64,000 bases of DNA from JANNSX01 sp046348995 (GTDB taxonomy: Bacteria > Pseudomonadota > Alphaproteobacteria > Rhizobiales > Hyphomicrobiaceae): positions 248,001-312,000 of the forward strand of contig JAXMDB010000004.1 of assembly GCA_046348995.1 (NCBI GenBank). The letters run 5' to 3'. Below, piece after piece: positions 1 to 9,200 of the stretch. The notes under the pieces are model-generated. The model saw only the letters and a program-made list of their open reading frames with translations. It made no database searches and was not told the origin of the DNA. A program made the position numbers and the translations under genes. The stretch's first letter is position 1. Every line of letters starts with the position of its first letter.

Positions 1-138
1 GTCGCGCTGTCGCCGCTGCCGCTGTTGGCCGCCGTCGCGCTGACGGCGCTCGAATTCCTCGTGGCCTTCCTCCAGGCCTACGTCTTCAGCATGCTCACCT
101 GCATGTACCTCAACGACGCGCTGCATCCGGGACACTAG
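1..138 (+). CDS. atpB: F0F1 ATP synthase subunit a, C-terminal end (partial)
   Basis: The window opens in frame inside a coding sequence whose last 45 codons end at a TAG. The translation is hydrophobic and finishes with the segment FLQAYVFSMLTCMYLNDAL, typical of the last membrane helix of ATP synthase subunit a, which forms the proton half-channels beside the c-ring. The next genes (c, b', b subunits) confirm the assignment. Only the C-terminus is present; the start lies upstream of the window. Confidence 0.93.
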   Translation, partial: VALSPLPLLAAVALTALEFLVAFLQAYVFSMLTCMYLNDALHPGH

Positions 139-198
139 ACCGGACACGCTCGCACAAGCCTTCCTCAACCAACGATCTAGAGAAACGGGAGAAGTCAC

Positions 199-426
199 AT
201 GGAAGCTGATGCCGCAAAGCTGATCGGTGCCGGTCTTGCAGCCATCGGTGCCGGCGTCGCCGGCATGGGCGTGGGCTCGCTGTTCGGCCAGTACCTGCAG
301 GGCGCGCTGCGCAATCCGTCCGCCGCTCAGGGCCAGTTCGGCAACCTGATCCTCGGCTTCGCCGTGACGGAAGCGCTCGGCATTTTCGCGCTCGTCATCG
401 CCTTCATGCTGCTCTTCGCAGTCTGA
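199..426 (+). CDS. atpE: F0F1 ATP synthase subunit c
   Basis: This 75-aa proteolipid has two membrane helices (about residues 8-30 and 48-74) joined by the polar loop RNP (residues 38-40), the standard subunit c hairpin. Glu58 in helix 2 is the proton-binding carboxylate. The ATG is preceded by the strong ribosome-binding site GGGAGAAG. It sits 60 bp after atpB and before the two b-type subunits, in the F0 operon order usual for alphaproteobacteria, where the F1 genes lie elsewhere. The protein builds the rotating c-ring in the inner membrane. Confidence 0.97.
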   Translation: MEADAAKLIGAGLAAIGAGVAGMGVGSLFGQYLQGALRNPSAAQGQFGNLILGFAVTEALGIFALVIAFMLLFAV

Positions 427-518
427 TCGGCGACGAGCTCTCTGATCGTTGGCGCGCGCTCGACCGCTTCGACAGCGGTAGCGCGCGCATACTTCTTATT
501 TGACGGCGGATCGCCACC

Positions 519-1187
519 ATGACGGACCAGACGGCAGGACAGGAGATCATCCTGGCGCAGACCGAGACCACGACCTCGGGCTCGGCCACGACGACGACCT
601 CGACCGCGACGGAAGGCACGGCCACGGGCGCCGCCGCGACGACCGGCGAAGCGCTCACGACGAGCGTCGGCGCACCCGAGGGCGAAGGCCACAAGAAGGT
701 CTTCCCACCGTTCGATCCGACGACCTTCTCCTCGCAGCTCATCTGGTTCGCCATCGCTTTCGGCGCGCTCTACCTCATCATGTCGCGCATCGCGCTCCCG
801 CGCATCGGCTCGGTGATCGAGGAGCGCAAGTCGCGCATCCGCCGCGACCTCGACGAGGCCGAGCGTCTCAAGGGTGAGACGGAGCGGGCTCTGCGCGCCT
901 ACGAGCAAGCCGTCGGCGATGCGCGCGGCAACGCGACGAAGATCGCACAAGAGACGCGCGACAAGCTCAAGAGCGAGGTCGACGCCGAGCGGCAGCGCCT
1001 CGACAAGGAGATCGGCGAGCGGCTGGCTAAGGCCGAGGCGCAGATCAAGTCGGCGACGGCGACCGCGATGGGCCGCGTCAGCGAGATCGCGACCGATACG
1101 GCCGAGACCATCGTCGGCGAGCTCGTCGGGCTCAAGGTCGATCGCAGCGATATCACTGGCGCCGTCAAATCGGTCTTGAAGCACTAG
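519..1187 (+). CDS. atpF': F0F1 ATP synthase subunit b' with extended Thr-rich N-terminus
   Basis: The 222-aa protein has one membrane helix (about residues 71-89) followed by a long charged helical stalk rich in Glu, Lys, Arg and Ala. This is the peripheral stator stalk linking F0 to F1. As in other alphaproteobacteria, a second b-type gene follows 10 bp downstream, so the stator is probably a b/b' heterodimer. The first 60 residues before the helix are unusual: low-complexity, Thr/Ser/Ala/Gly-rich, with short Thr runs. This segment may be a lineage-specific extension or, less likely, a mis-chosen start; the only later Met codons lie at or beyond the membrane helix, so the long form is preferred. 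Confidence 0.93.
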   Translation: MTDQTAGQEIILAQTETTTSGSATTTTSTATEGTATGAAATTGEALTTSVGAPEGEGHKKVFPPFDPTTFSSQLIWFAIAFGALYLIMSRIALPRIGSVIEERKSRIRRDLDEAERLKGETERALRAYEQAVGDARGNATKIAQETRDKLKSEVDAERQRLDKEIGERLAKAEAQIKSATATAMGRVSEIATDTAETIVGELVGLKVDRSDITGAVKSVLKH

Positions 1188-1197
1188 GACAACGCTC

Positions 1198-1683
1198 ATG
1201 TTGCATACGGCCGAATTCTGGGTGTTCATCGCCTTCGTCGTCTTCTTCGCGATCATCCTGTGGAAGGGCGTTCCCGCGGTGATCGGCAAGGCGCTCGACG
1301 CGCGGGCCGAGGCAATCCGCAAGGATCTCGAGGACGCCCGCAAGCTCAAGGACGAGGCCGAGAAGCTGCTCGCCGACTACGAGCGCCGCCGGAAGGCCGC
1401 GGCTTCCGAGGCCGAGGCGATCGTGGCTCAGGCGAAGTCGGAGGCGACGGCACTCGCCACCGAGACGCGCAACAGCTTGAAAGAGAGCCTCGAGCGCCGC
1501 ACGAAGCTAGCCGAGGACAAGATCGCCCGCGCCGAGGCGCAGGCCGCCGCCGACGTTCGCGCTGCCGCCGTCGAAGCCGCCGTCTCGGCTGCCGAGCGCT
1601 TGATGGGTACGAAGCTCGATGCCGCCAAGGCCGGCAGCCTCGTCGATCAGAGCATCAAGGACCTCAAGGCGAAGCTCGGCTGA
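1198..1683 (+). CDS. atpF: F0F1 ATP synthase subunit b
   Basis: The 161-aa protein has an N-terminal membrane helix (about residues 7-24) and a long amphipathic Ala/Glu/Lys-rich stalk of typical b-subunit length. It follows atpF' by 10 bp and ends the F0 operon; the next gene is convergent, only 15 bp away. It should pair with b' to hold the F1 head against rotation. Confidence 0.95.
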   Translation: MLHTAEFWVFIAFVVFFAIILWKGVPAVIGKALDARAEAIRKDLEDARKLKDEAEKLLADYERRRKAAASEAEAIVAQAKSEATALATETRNSLKESLERRTKLAEDKIARAEAQAAADVRAAAVEAAVSAAERLMGTKLDAAKAGSLVDQSIKDLKAKLG

Positions 1684-1698
1684 GCCGGCGACGCTGGC

Positions 1699-2028
1699 TT
1701 ACGCCTCGCCCTTGCCTTTGAGCGCCGCGGCGATCCGTTGCCGGACATCCTCCGGCTGCGCTTCGATCGCGGCCGCCATCGTGCGCACCAGCCGCCGCGC
1801 ATCGTGCAATTGGTCGAGCAGCGACAGCACGACCGGCACGCTGTCGTCCTCCATCGCCAGGTCGTAGACGAGATCGCAGATGAGTTGGGCGCGCGCCGCG
1901 TCCTGCTCGTCGAAGACGGGCGGGCTGGCGGCCGGCTCCGGCACGATCCAGCCGAGCGCGACCCAGCGCCTCAGCACCGTCACCTCGACCCGGCCGACGG
2001 TCGCGACGAGCTCGTCCTCCGTCATCAT
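1699..2028 (-). CDS. cbpM: CbpM-like MerR-family chaperone modulator
   Basis: This 109-aa protein opens with a MerR-like winged-helix segment (VGRVEVTVLRRWVALGWI) and continues into a helical C-terminal half, the CbpM pattern. CbpM binds the J-domain of the DnaJ-like co-chaperone CbpA and blocks its stimulation of DnaK. The gene overlaps the end of the upstream cbpA-like gene by 4 bp (2025-2028), so the two are probably translationally coupled. Pairing with a DnaJ-family partner is the main support, as the MerR fold alone would not be specific. Confidence 0.85.
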   Translation of the reverse strand: MMTEDELVATVGRVEVTVLRRWVALGWIVPEPAASPPVFDEQDAARAQLICDLVYDLAMEDDSVPVVLSLLDQLHDARRLVRTMAAAIEAQPEDVRQRIAAALKGKGEA

Positions 2029-2954
2029 GATGCGCCTCCCGTCCGCCGCCGCGGATCATACGGATGGGCCTTCTCCCACTCGGACACGAGCCGCTCGAGC
2101 TCGGCATCGGGGGGATCGGGCAGCATGACGCGCAGCTCGACGAGGTGATCGCCGCGCTGGCCTTGCGAATCCGGCGCGCCTCTGCCGCGCAGGCGCATGA
2201 CGCGGCCGGTGTTGGACCCCTTGGGAACCTTGAGGTCGACGGGGCCCGTGACCGTCTCGACGCGGACGCTCGCCCCCGAGAGCGCCTCGCCCACCGTGAT
2301 CGGCAGCACCGAGCGGATCGTCGTGCCGTCACGCTCGAAAGTCGGATGGGGCCGCACCTCGATCTCGATCAGCGCGTCGCCGGGCGGGCCACCGTTCACG
2401 CCGGGTCCGCCCATGCCGGCGAGCCGCAGCACCCGGCCCGTCTCGACGCCTGGTGGAATGGTCACGTCGAGCGTGCGATCGCCGGGGAGATCGATTCGCT
2501 TGCGGGCGCCGTTGACGGCATCGAGAAAGTCGATGGGCAGGCGGAAGCCCATGTCCTGGCCGCGCATGCGGAGCCGTGCGCCGCCGCGCTGCGGCCCTCC
2601 ACCCTCGCGGAACATCTCGGAGAAGATGCCGCCGAGATCCTCGTATTGGCCGAAGTCGTCACCGGTGCCGTAGCGGAAATTCGGGCCCGCGTCCGCATAC
2701 TCGCGATAGAAGCGCCGCTCCGGCGGTTTTTCGGCGCCTTGCTCGTCGATCTCGCCGGCGTCGTAGCGGCGCCGCTTCTCGGGATCGCTCAGAATAGCGT
2801 TGGCGGCCGCGACCTCCTTGAACGTCTGCTCGGCCTGCTTGTTGCCGGGATTGAGATCGGGATGGTGCGCTTTCGCGAGCTTACGGTACGCCTTGCGGAT
2901 CTCGTCGTCCGTGGCGGTCTTCTCGACACCGAGAGTTTCGTACAGCGTCGGCAT
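2025..2954 (-). CDS. cbpA: CbpA-like DnaJ-family co-chaperone
   Basis: The protein (309 aa from the chosen ATG) has an N-terminal J-domain with the HPD motif at residues 31-33, a Gly/Phe/Arg-rich linker, and a C-terminal DnaJ substrate-binding region (residues about 120-300). It lacks the four CxxCxGxG zinc-finger repeats of true DnaJ, as expected for CbpA. A longer reading frame begins at 3008, but MPTLYETLGV at 2954 matches the family N-terminus. It likely delivers clients to DnaK and stimulates its ATPase, under control of the overlapping cbpM product. Confidence 0.93.
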   Translation of the reverse strand: MPTLYETLGVEKTATDDEIRKAYRKLAKAHHPDLNPGNKQAEQTFKEVAAANAILSDPEKRRRYDAGEIDEQGAEKPPERRFYREYADAGPNFRYGTGDDFGQYEDLGGIFSEMFREGGGPQRGGARLRMRGQDMGFRLPIDFLDAVNGARKRIDLPGDRTLDVTIPPGVETGRVLRLAGMGGPGVNGGPPGDALIEIEVRPHPTFERDGTTIRSVLPITVGEALSGASVRVETVTGPVDLKVPKGSNTGRVMRLRGRGAPDSQGQRGDHLVELRVMLPDPPDAELERLVSEWEKAHPYDPRRRTGGAS

Positions 2955-3058
2955 GACGGTTCCAGCCAACAGAGCGCCAGAGACGGATCGCATGATCCGC
3001 TGGTGCACCTAGCTTGGCGCTGACCTCGATCAATGTCGAGATGCCGGTTGCAGTTCCG

Positions 3059-3101
3059 AAAACGAAGGCCGGGCGGCCTCCGTCTCACCCGCCCGAGACG
3101 G
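3059..3101 (-). terminator. Candidate terminator downstream of the alpha/beta hydrolase gene
   Basis: Read on the minus strand after the hydrolase stop, the region shows a 7-bp stem (CCGTCTC/GAGACGG, 3080-3101) and a second stem (AGGCC/GGCCT, 3066-3079) followed by TTCGTTTT. Two stacked hairpins ending in a T-rich stretch suggest an intrinsic terminator separating it from cbpA. No folding calculation was run. Confidence 0.45.
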
Positions 3102-3123
3102 TGGCGCTCGACGGCCGGAAGAG

Positions 3124-3903
3124 CTAGCTCTTCTGGCGCGAGAGGAAGTCGAGCATGGGTTTCGCCACCGACGGCGCGTCCTCGAGCAGGATGGCGTGGC
3201 GCAGCACCGGCAGCACGACGAGCTCGGCGTTGGGCATAGCCTTGGCGATCTGCTCGTTGAGCCGCGGCGGGCAGCCGCCGTCGTTCTCGCCGGTGAGGAC
3301 GAGGGAGGGGGCCTTCACCTCGTGAATCCAAGGCGCCATCTCGGTGCCCGCGTAGATGTCGAACACCGACAGGAACACCTCGGGATCACAGTCGATGACC
3401 TGCTGCATGCGGCGCGAGATGACGTCCGGGCGGCGCTGGCCGAACTCGGGCGTGAACCAGCGGTCCTTCAAGGCCTCGAGCACGGGCGCGATGCCCTTCG
3501 CCCGCATGGCCGCGACGACGCCCTTCACCTTCGTCGAATCGTCCTCGGTGCGGAACGCCGCCGTCGAGAGGAGGCCGAGCGAGAGCACGCGGTCGGGATA
3601 GCGGCGGGCATACGCCGGCCCGATCATGCCGCCGAGCGAATGGCCCGCGAAGTGCGCCTTCTCGATGCCGAGCTCGGCCCGCAGCGCTTCGAGATCCTCG
3701 ACGAGATCATCCAGCGTGTAGGGGGGCTTGGGCTTGGGCGACAGGCCGTGGCCTCTGAGATCGTAGTGGATGCAGCGATACTTGTGCTGCACGGCTTGCA
3801 CGAGCCCGTCCCAGGAATGGCGCGAGGCGCCGATACCATGGATCAGAAACAGCGGCGGGCCTTCGCCCTGGACGGAGAAGGCGGCGCGAATTGGGGTCGG
3901 CAT
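3124..3903 (-). CDS. Alpha/beta hydrolase
   Basis: The 259-aa protein is a single alpha/beta hydrolase fold. The oxyanion region HGIG lies at residues 22-25, the nucleophile elbow GHSLGG places Ser89, and the likely remaining triad members are Asp208 (in TGENDGG) and His236 (in LRHAI). The family includes esterases, C-C bond hydrolases such as 3-oxoadipate enol-lactonase, and haloperoxidase-like enzymes. Nothing in the sequence fixes the substrate. The gene is followed by a probable terminator and preceded by an unusual heptamer-repeat spacer that separates it from the LLM oxidoreductase gene. Confidence 0.88.
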   Translation of the reverse strand: MPTPIRAAFSVQGEGPPLFLIHGIGASRHSWDGLVQAVQHKYRCIHYDLRGHGLSPKPKPPYTLDDLVEDLEALRAELGIEKAHFAGHSLGGMIGPAYARRYPDRVLSLGLLSTAAFRTEDDSTKVKGVVAAMRAKGIAPVLEALKDRWFTPEFGQRRPDVISRRMQQVIDCDPEVFLSVFDIYAGTEMAPWIHEVKAPSLVLTGENDGGCPPRLNEQIAKAMPNAELVVLPVLRHAILLEDAPSVAKPMLDFLSRQKS

Positions 3904-3923
3904 GTCGGGGACCTCTGGATGAC

Positions 3924-3970
<47 letters not shown>

Positions 3971-4030
3971 AAGGTCGGGGAGTCGCTTGAAGCAAGCAGA
4001 AAGTCGATGCGGATCGAACTGCGCTCTTAT

Positions 4031-4062
4031 CCTACTGCCGACTGCCTTACTGCCTACTGCCT
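4031..4062. repeat. Inverted counterpart of the TAGGCAG heptamer array
   Basis: This stretch contains CTGCCTA/ACTGCC units (reverse complement of TAGGCAG), with two irregular units (CTACTGCCG and ACTGCCTTA). It starts 60 bp after the first array and ends 7 bp before the LLM oxidoreductase stop codon. The pair can fold into a stem with a loop of about 60 nt. Confidence 0.85.
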
Positions 4063-4069
4063 CCGTCGA

Positions 4070-5101
4070 TCATTCCGCCGCCCGCGCCTTTGACTTCTGC
4101 AAATGCGGCATCACCTCTTGCGAGAAGCGGCTCATCATGTCGAGCGTCCAGGCCTGGTCCTGGCCGAAGTTCGACGTGGAGATGACGGCATCGATGCCGA
4201 TCTCGGAATAGACGCCGAGCCGATCGATCATCTCGGAGGCATCGCACAGCAGCAGGTTGCCGGTCAGCTCCTCGAGCGTTTGCGTGCGCGGCAGCGGGCG
4301 GATGATGCCCTTGTCGACGATGCCAGGGCCGCCGAAGACGTTGTCGAAGCTCTTGTAATACTCGAAGGCGAGCTCGGCGATGCGCCGCTTCTCCGCCTCG
4401 TTGCGGACGAGGAACAAGCCGCGCTGGAGGCTCAGCGTGCTGGTGAGCGGCCGCCCGGCGGCAGCGCGTCCGCGTTTGTAGGCGTTGACCTGATCGAGCA
4501 ACTGCTGATGCGTGCCGCCGAGCGGCGTGGTCTGCACGTGATAGCCGGCCTTCGCGGCGGCCTCGATGCCGGGAGGCGCCATGACGGCCACCATCAGGGG
4601 AATCGGATCCTCCGGACGCGGCATGATGGTCAGCGGCTCGAAGCTGTAGTGGTCGCCTTTCCAGCTGACCTCCTCGCCGGTCAAGAGCGCCTCGAGGACG
4701 CGCATGTCCTCCTCGAACAGCGGCTTCGTCTGGCCGAAGGGCACGCCGATACGCTCCGTCTCATAGGCGAACGCGCCCTTGCCGACGCCGAGCATCAGCC
4801 GCCCTTCGCAGAGCACCTGCGCCTGAACGACCTCGCCTGCGAACACGCGCATGTCGCGCAGCGGCAGCTGGCAGACCGAGGTCACCAGCGACACGCGCTT
4901 GGTGTGGGCGGCAATCTTCACCGCCATCTGCAAGGGCGAGGGGATCAGGAGAACGTTGACCAGGTGATGCTCGGGAATGCCGACGCCCTGAAAGCCGCAC
5001 GCTTCGGCATGCAGCGCCTGCTCCAGAACCTCCTTATAGAGCCGCTTGCCGCCCTGCTTGGGATCGAGCATGTGGCTCGACAGGAAGTGAATGAAGTCCA
5101 T
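4070..5101 (-). CDS. LLM-class (luciferase-like) flavin-dependent oxidoreductase
   Basis: The 343-aa protein has the bacterial luciferase-like monooxygenase fold. Visible features are an early segment with GVGIPEHHL (the family EHH motif), the middle segment LMLGVGKGAF, and a C-terminal IDAVISTSNFG strand. Such enzymes use FMNH2 or F420 to oxidise aldehydes, alkanes, sulfonates, nitriloacetate or other small molecules. The substrate is not evident. The gene is divergent from a LysR regulator 115 bp away, which probably controls it; this is a common arrangement for inducible catabolic oxidoreductases. Confidence 0.9.
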   Translation of the reverse strand: MDFIHFLSSHMLDPKQGGKRLYKEVLEQALHAEACGFQGVGIPEHHLVNVLLIPSPLQMAVKIAAHTKRVSLVTSVCQLPLRDMRVFAGEVVQAQVLCEGRLMLGVGKGAFAYETERIGVPFGQTKPLFEEDMRVLEALLTGEEVSWKGDHYSFEPLTIMPRPEDPIPLMVAVMAPPGIEAAAKAGYHVQTTPLGGTHQQLLDQVNAYKRGRAAAGRPLTSTLSLQRGLFLVRNEAEKRRIAELAFEYYKSFDNVFGGPGIVDKGIIRPLPRTQTLEELTGNLLLCDASEMIDRLGVYSEIGIDAVISTSNFGQDQAWTLDMMSRFSQEVMPHLQKSKARAAE

Positions 5102-5216
5102 GGATGCGCCCCTCGTCTTAGCGTGTTGGTGTGGCCGGGGAGGATGCCTTGGCGGCGTGTATCTGGAAAGTGAATAATAATTGACTTATAGTTCGATTTT
5201 ATCGATTTATTCGCTC
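5102..5216. promoter_or_regulatory. Divergent promoter/operator region between LLM oxidoreductase and LysR genes
   Basis: The last 50 bp before the lysR ATG are markedly AT-rich for this genome and include TTGACT at 5181-5186 and the small dyad ATCGAT. LysR proteins normally bind such shared intergenic regions. I could not recognise a convincing -10 box or a clean T-N11-A operator, so exact sites are not given. Confidence 0.4.
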
Positions 5217-6044
5217 ATGAACCTCGCTGAAATCCAAACATTCCTCGCTGTCGTCGAGACGCGCAGCCTGATCCGCGCCGCCGAGCGCCTCAACGTCACG
5301 CAATCGACCGTCACGACCCGGATCGACAGTCTCGAGCAGCGGCTCGGCCAGCGCCTCTTGCATCGGGCGAAATCCGGAACTGAGCTGACCTCGGCCGGAT
5401 TCAAATTCCAACGCTATGCGGAGCTTTTCACCCAGCTCTGGGGGCAAGCCCAGTACGAGGTCGGGCTGCCGCAGGGCTTCACCGGCGTGTGCAACGTCGG
5501 CTGCTACGTCGACCTGTGGGAAGGCATCGGCGAGCGGTTTCTGGAGCATGTCCGCACGAGGCATGCCAATGTCGCCGTTGCTGTCTGGCCGGGCGATCAG
5601 GCCAACATCGACCGCTGGCTCGCCACAGGCCTCGTCGACATGGCCTTTTGCTATGCGCCGCAGGCCCGGAGTCCCTTCGCCATTCGCGAGTTGAAGCGCG
5701 ACACGTTCTTGAAGGTCGCCTTCGAGCCACCGGCTGGTGAGGCCGGTGCCGGCTATGTCTATGTCGACTACGGGCCTCGGCTCCGGCGCGATCACGCGGT
5801 CCTGTTCGCGCGCGAAAGCCCGTCCGCGATTACGATCGCTTCGGCGCGTTGGGCGATCGACTTCCTCTCTCGCACAGGGGGCTCGGCTTATCTCCCGGAG
5901 CGCCATGCCGCGCATTTTTCTCCGCACGGCCGGGTCGTCGAAGATGCGCCCGTGCTCGAGCAGACGATTGCGCTCGTCGAGAACACGAGCGTGACGCGCC
6001 AATGGCCATGGCTCGACGAGGCGTTGGCTGCGTTGGCGTTGTGA
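5217..6044 (+). CDS. LysR-family transcriptional regulator
   Basis: The protein (275 aa from the chosen ATG) has the LysR winged helix-turn-helix at residues 1-60 (MNLAEIQTFL start, then AAERLNVTQSTVTTRI), followed by a periplasmic-binding-protein-like effector domain. A longer frame opens with a TTG at 5181, but the ATG at 5217 matches the LysR N-terminus exactly. The gene is divergently transcribed from the LLM oxidoreductase; the AT-rich 115-bp intergenic region is the likely operator. The inducer is unknown. Confidence 0.93.
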   Translation: MNLAEIQTFLAVVETRSLIRAAERLNVTQSTVTTRIDSLEQRLGQRLLHRAKSGTELTSAGFKFQRYAELFTQLWGQAQYEVGLPQGFTGVCNVGCYVDLWEGIGERFLEHVRTRHANVAVAVWPGDQANIDRWLATGLVDMAFCYAPQARSPFAIRELKRDTFLKVAFEPPAGEAGAGYVYVDYGPRLRRDHAVLFARESPSAITIASARWAIDFLSRTGGSAYLPERHAAHFSPHGRVVEDAPVLEQTIALVENTSVTRQWPWLDEALAALAL

Positions 6045-6216
6045 CTTCTGTGCTGTGCGCCAGGTCCTTACAATTTTAGCGAAATTCGCTCGGTGCCCAT
6101 CCAGCTGGCGGTAACCCTCCCCCTGAAAAGCCCACCAACTCAGGGGGCCGTCGGCAGTCTGTTAATCGCTTGCGCCGTATGACGTCCGTTCAAGGTGTGG
6201 TTCAGGAGTCTTCGTC

Positions 6217-9200
6217 ATGGCCATCGTACGGGGCACAAAGCTTGCGGATCTCCTGACGGGGACGGCCGACTCCGACAAGCTGTTGGGTCTCGCGGGTGAC
6301 GACACGCTTGCCGGCGGCGATGGCAACGACATTCTGACCGGTGCTGGCGGCAACGACACCATTACCGGCGGTGCCGGCGCCGACAAGATCAACGGCGGCG
6401 GGGGCAACGACGAGATCTCCGGCGGCGACGATAACGACGACATCATCGGCGGTGGCGGCGACGACGTCATTCAGGCCGGGAGCTCAAACGACAAAGTCAA
6501 GGCCGGCGGCGGCAACGATATCGTGCGCGGCGGCGACGACATCGACAAGCTCTACGGCGAGAACGGCAACGACACGATCTACGGTGACGACGGCGACGAT
6601 TTGATGTACGGCGACGCCGGCAACGACACGATGGATGGCGGCCTCGGCGCGGACTACATGAACGGCGGCATCGGCGACGATACAGTCAGCGGCGGCGCCG
6701 GCGCCGACCGCCTCTACGGTCTCAACGGCAACGACACCATCAATGGTGATGACGGCAACGACATCATCAATGGCGGCATCGACAACGACACGATCCGCGG
6801 CGGCAACGACGACGACCTCATCGTCGGCGAGGTCGGTCACGATACGCTGTACGGCGACGCCGGCAATGACGCTCTCTACGCCGGGTTCGGCAACGACACG
6901 GTCTACGGTGGCGACGGTGACGACTATGCCTTCGCCGATGCCGACAACGATTTCGTCTACGGCGAGGCCGGAAACGACACGCTCCTCGGCGGCGATGGCA
7001 ACGACACGGTCTCCGGCGGCGACGGCGACGACTCCCTCGACGGTGGCGAAGGCACAGATTTCCTCATCGGCGGCGCCGGCAACGACGTTCTGAGCGGCTG
7101 GCTCGGACAGGACACGGCCGTCTTCTCGGGCAATCTCGCCGACTACGACCTCGTCTTCGTCGGCACCGACATCTTCGTAACGCACACGCGCGGCACGGCG
7201 ACCGACGGCACCGACACCGTGCGCGGCAACGTCGAGTGGTTCCAGTTCGCGGACGGAACCTATGCGCGGCCGTCCGCCGGCGCCGACAGCTACGACGTCA
7301 GTACCCCGACCGACAGCAATTCGACCGCCAACTTCGTCAACGAAAACTCGGTCATCGGCTCGGCCGTCGGCATCACGGCGCATGCGACGGATGCCGATCT
7401 GACGAACAACCTGGTCACCTACTCGTTGACCGACAACGCCGGCGGCCTGTTCCAGATCAACGCCTCGACCGGCGTCGTGACGACGCTTGCCGCGATCAAC
7501 GCCGAGACGGCCGGCACGTCGAAGACCATCACCGTCCAGGCAGCATCGTCCGACGGATCGATCTCGACGCAGACCTTCACGATCACCATCGGCGACGTGG
7601 ACGAGTTCGACGTCGGCACGGTCACGGACAACAACAGCGCGACGAATACGGTTGCCGAGAATGCGGCTGTCGGCACAACGGTCGGCGTCACCGCCCGTGC
7701 CACCGACGCCGACGCATCCAACAACGACATCACCTACACGCTGACGAACGACGCCGGCGGCCTGTTCCAGATCGATTCGGTGACCGGTGTCGTGACGGTG
7801 CTGGGTAGCATCGATCGCGAGACACTCGGCGCGAGCACGAGCATTACCGTCAAGGCGACCTCCTCCGACGGCTCGTTCTCGAGCCAGACCTTCACGATCG
7901 CAATCAGCGACGTCAACGAGTTCACGCCTGATGTTCCGGACGACTCGAACGCAGCCGCGAACGCCGTGAACGAGAACGCGGCGGCGGGCACCGCTGTCGG
8001 CATCACGGCGAGCTCGGTCGACGACGATGCGACGAACAACACGATCACCTATTCGCTGACGGACAGCGCTGGCGGCCTATTCCAGATCAATGCGACGACG
8101 GGTGTGGTCACCGTGCTCGGCGCGATCGACCGCGAAACGGTGGGCGCAACCGCCAACATCACCGTGAAAGCGACCTCGTCGGACGGCACCTTCGCGACGC
8201 AGACTTTCGCGATCACCATCAACAACGTGAACGAGGCCGCGTCCGTCACGGGCGCTTCGGCCAACGCGACGCAAATCAGCTTCACGGCGACCGATGGCGA
8301 CGCCGGCGACAGCTTGAGCATTGCGACGCCGTTCGCCACGATTTTCGCCGGCGCGGTGAACAACGGCACAGTGACGACTCGGACGGTCGCGGAGCAGACG
8401 ACGCTCACCTCCGGCACGCTCAGCGTAAGGGATACCGCAGGCCTGACCGCGAGCGTCATGGGCCTCGTGCTCGGCACCTCGGCCGGTGAAACCATCACGG
8501 CTCCGGTCGCCGGCGGCGCCAACGCGCTCTACGGTTTCGGCGGCAACGACACGATGACCGGCAGCACAGTGGCGGATGTCTTGGTCGGCGGCGCCGGCAG
8601 CGACGCGATGACGGGTGGCACGGGCATCGATACGTTCTACGTCGACTCGGGCACGGACACGATCTCCGATCTCGGCCAGGGCGGCGCCGACATCCTCGTC
8701 GTCTCCGCAGGTGCGAGCGTCACGGCGACGGCGAACGCCGCTTGGACGGCGACGTCGTCGACGGTCAACGCCGGCACCGCAACGATCAATACCGCTGGCA
8801 AGAACATCGACGTCAGCGCAGCGACGGGCACGACCGGCTGGACGATCACCGGTTCCGGCTCGACCGCCATGACGCTCACCGGCGGCGCAAACGCCGACAC
8901 GATCACCGGCGGCACGGGCGCCGATACGATCAACGGCGGCATCGGCAATGACGCGTTGACCGGCGGCAGCGGCATCGACACCTTTACGATCGGCTCGGGT
9001 ACCGACACGATCTCCGACCTTGGCAATGGTGGCGCCGACATCGTCACCATCTCGGCTGGAGCCACCCTCAACGCGACGGCAACCGCTGCCTGGACGGCCA
9101 CGGCGTCGACGGTGAACAACGGCACGGCCGCGACCATCGCCACGGCCGGCTTCGGCGTCAACGTCGCGGCGGCGACCGGCACGACGGGCTGGACGATCAC

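Noticed and set aside
5181..5216. TTG at 5181 as the lysR start
   Set aside because: It would add 12 residues before the conserved LysR N-terminus and overlaps a likely promoter element.
6260..7100. Short regular repeats in the RTX gene as a possible CRISPR array
   Set aside because: The repeat is in frame, codes for nonapeptides and has no unique spacers of constant length.
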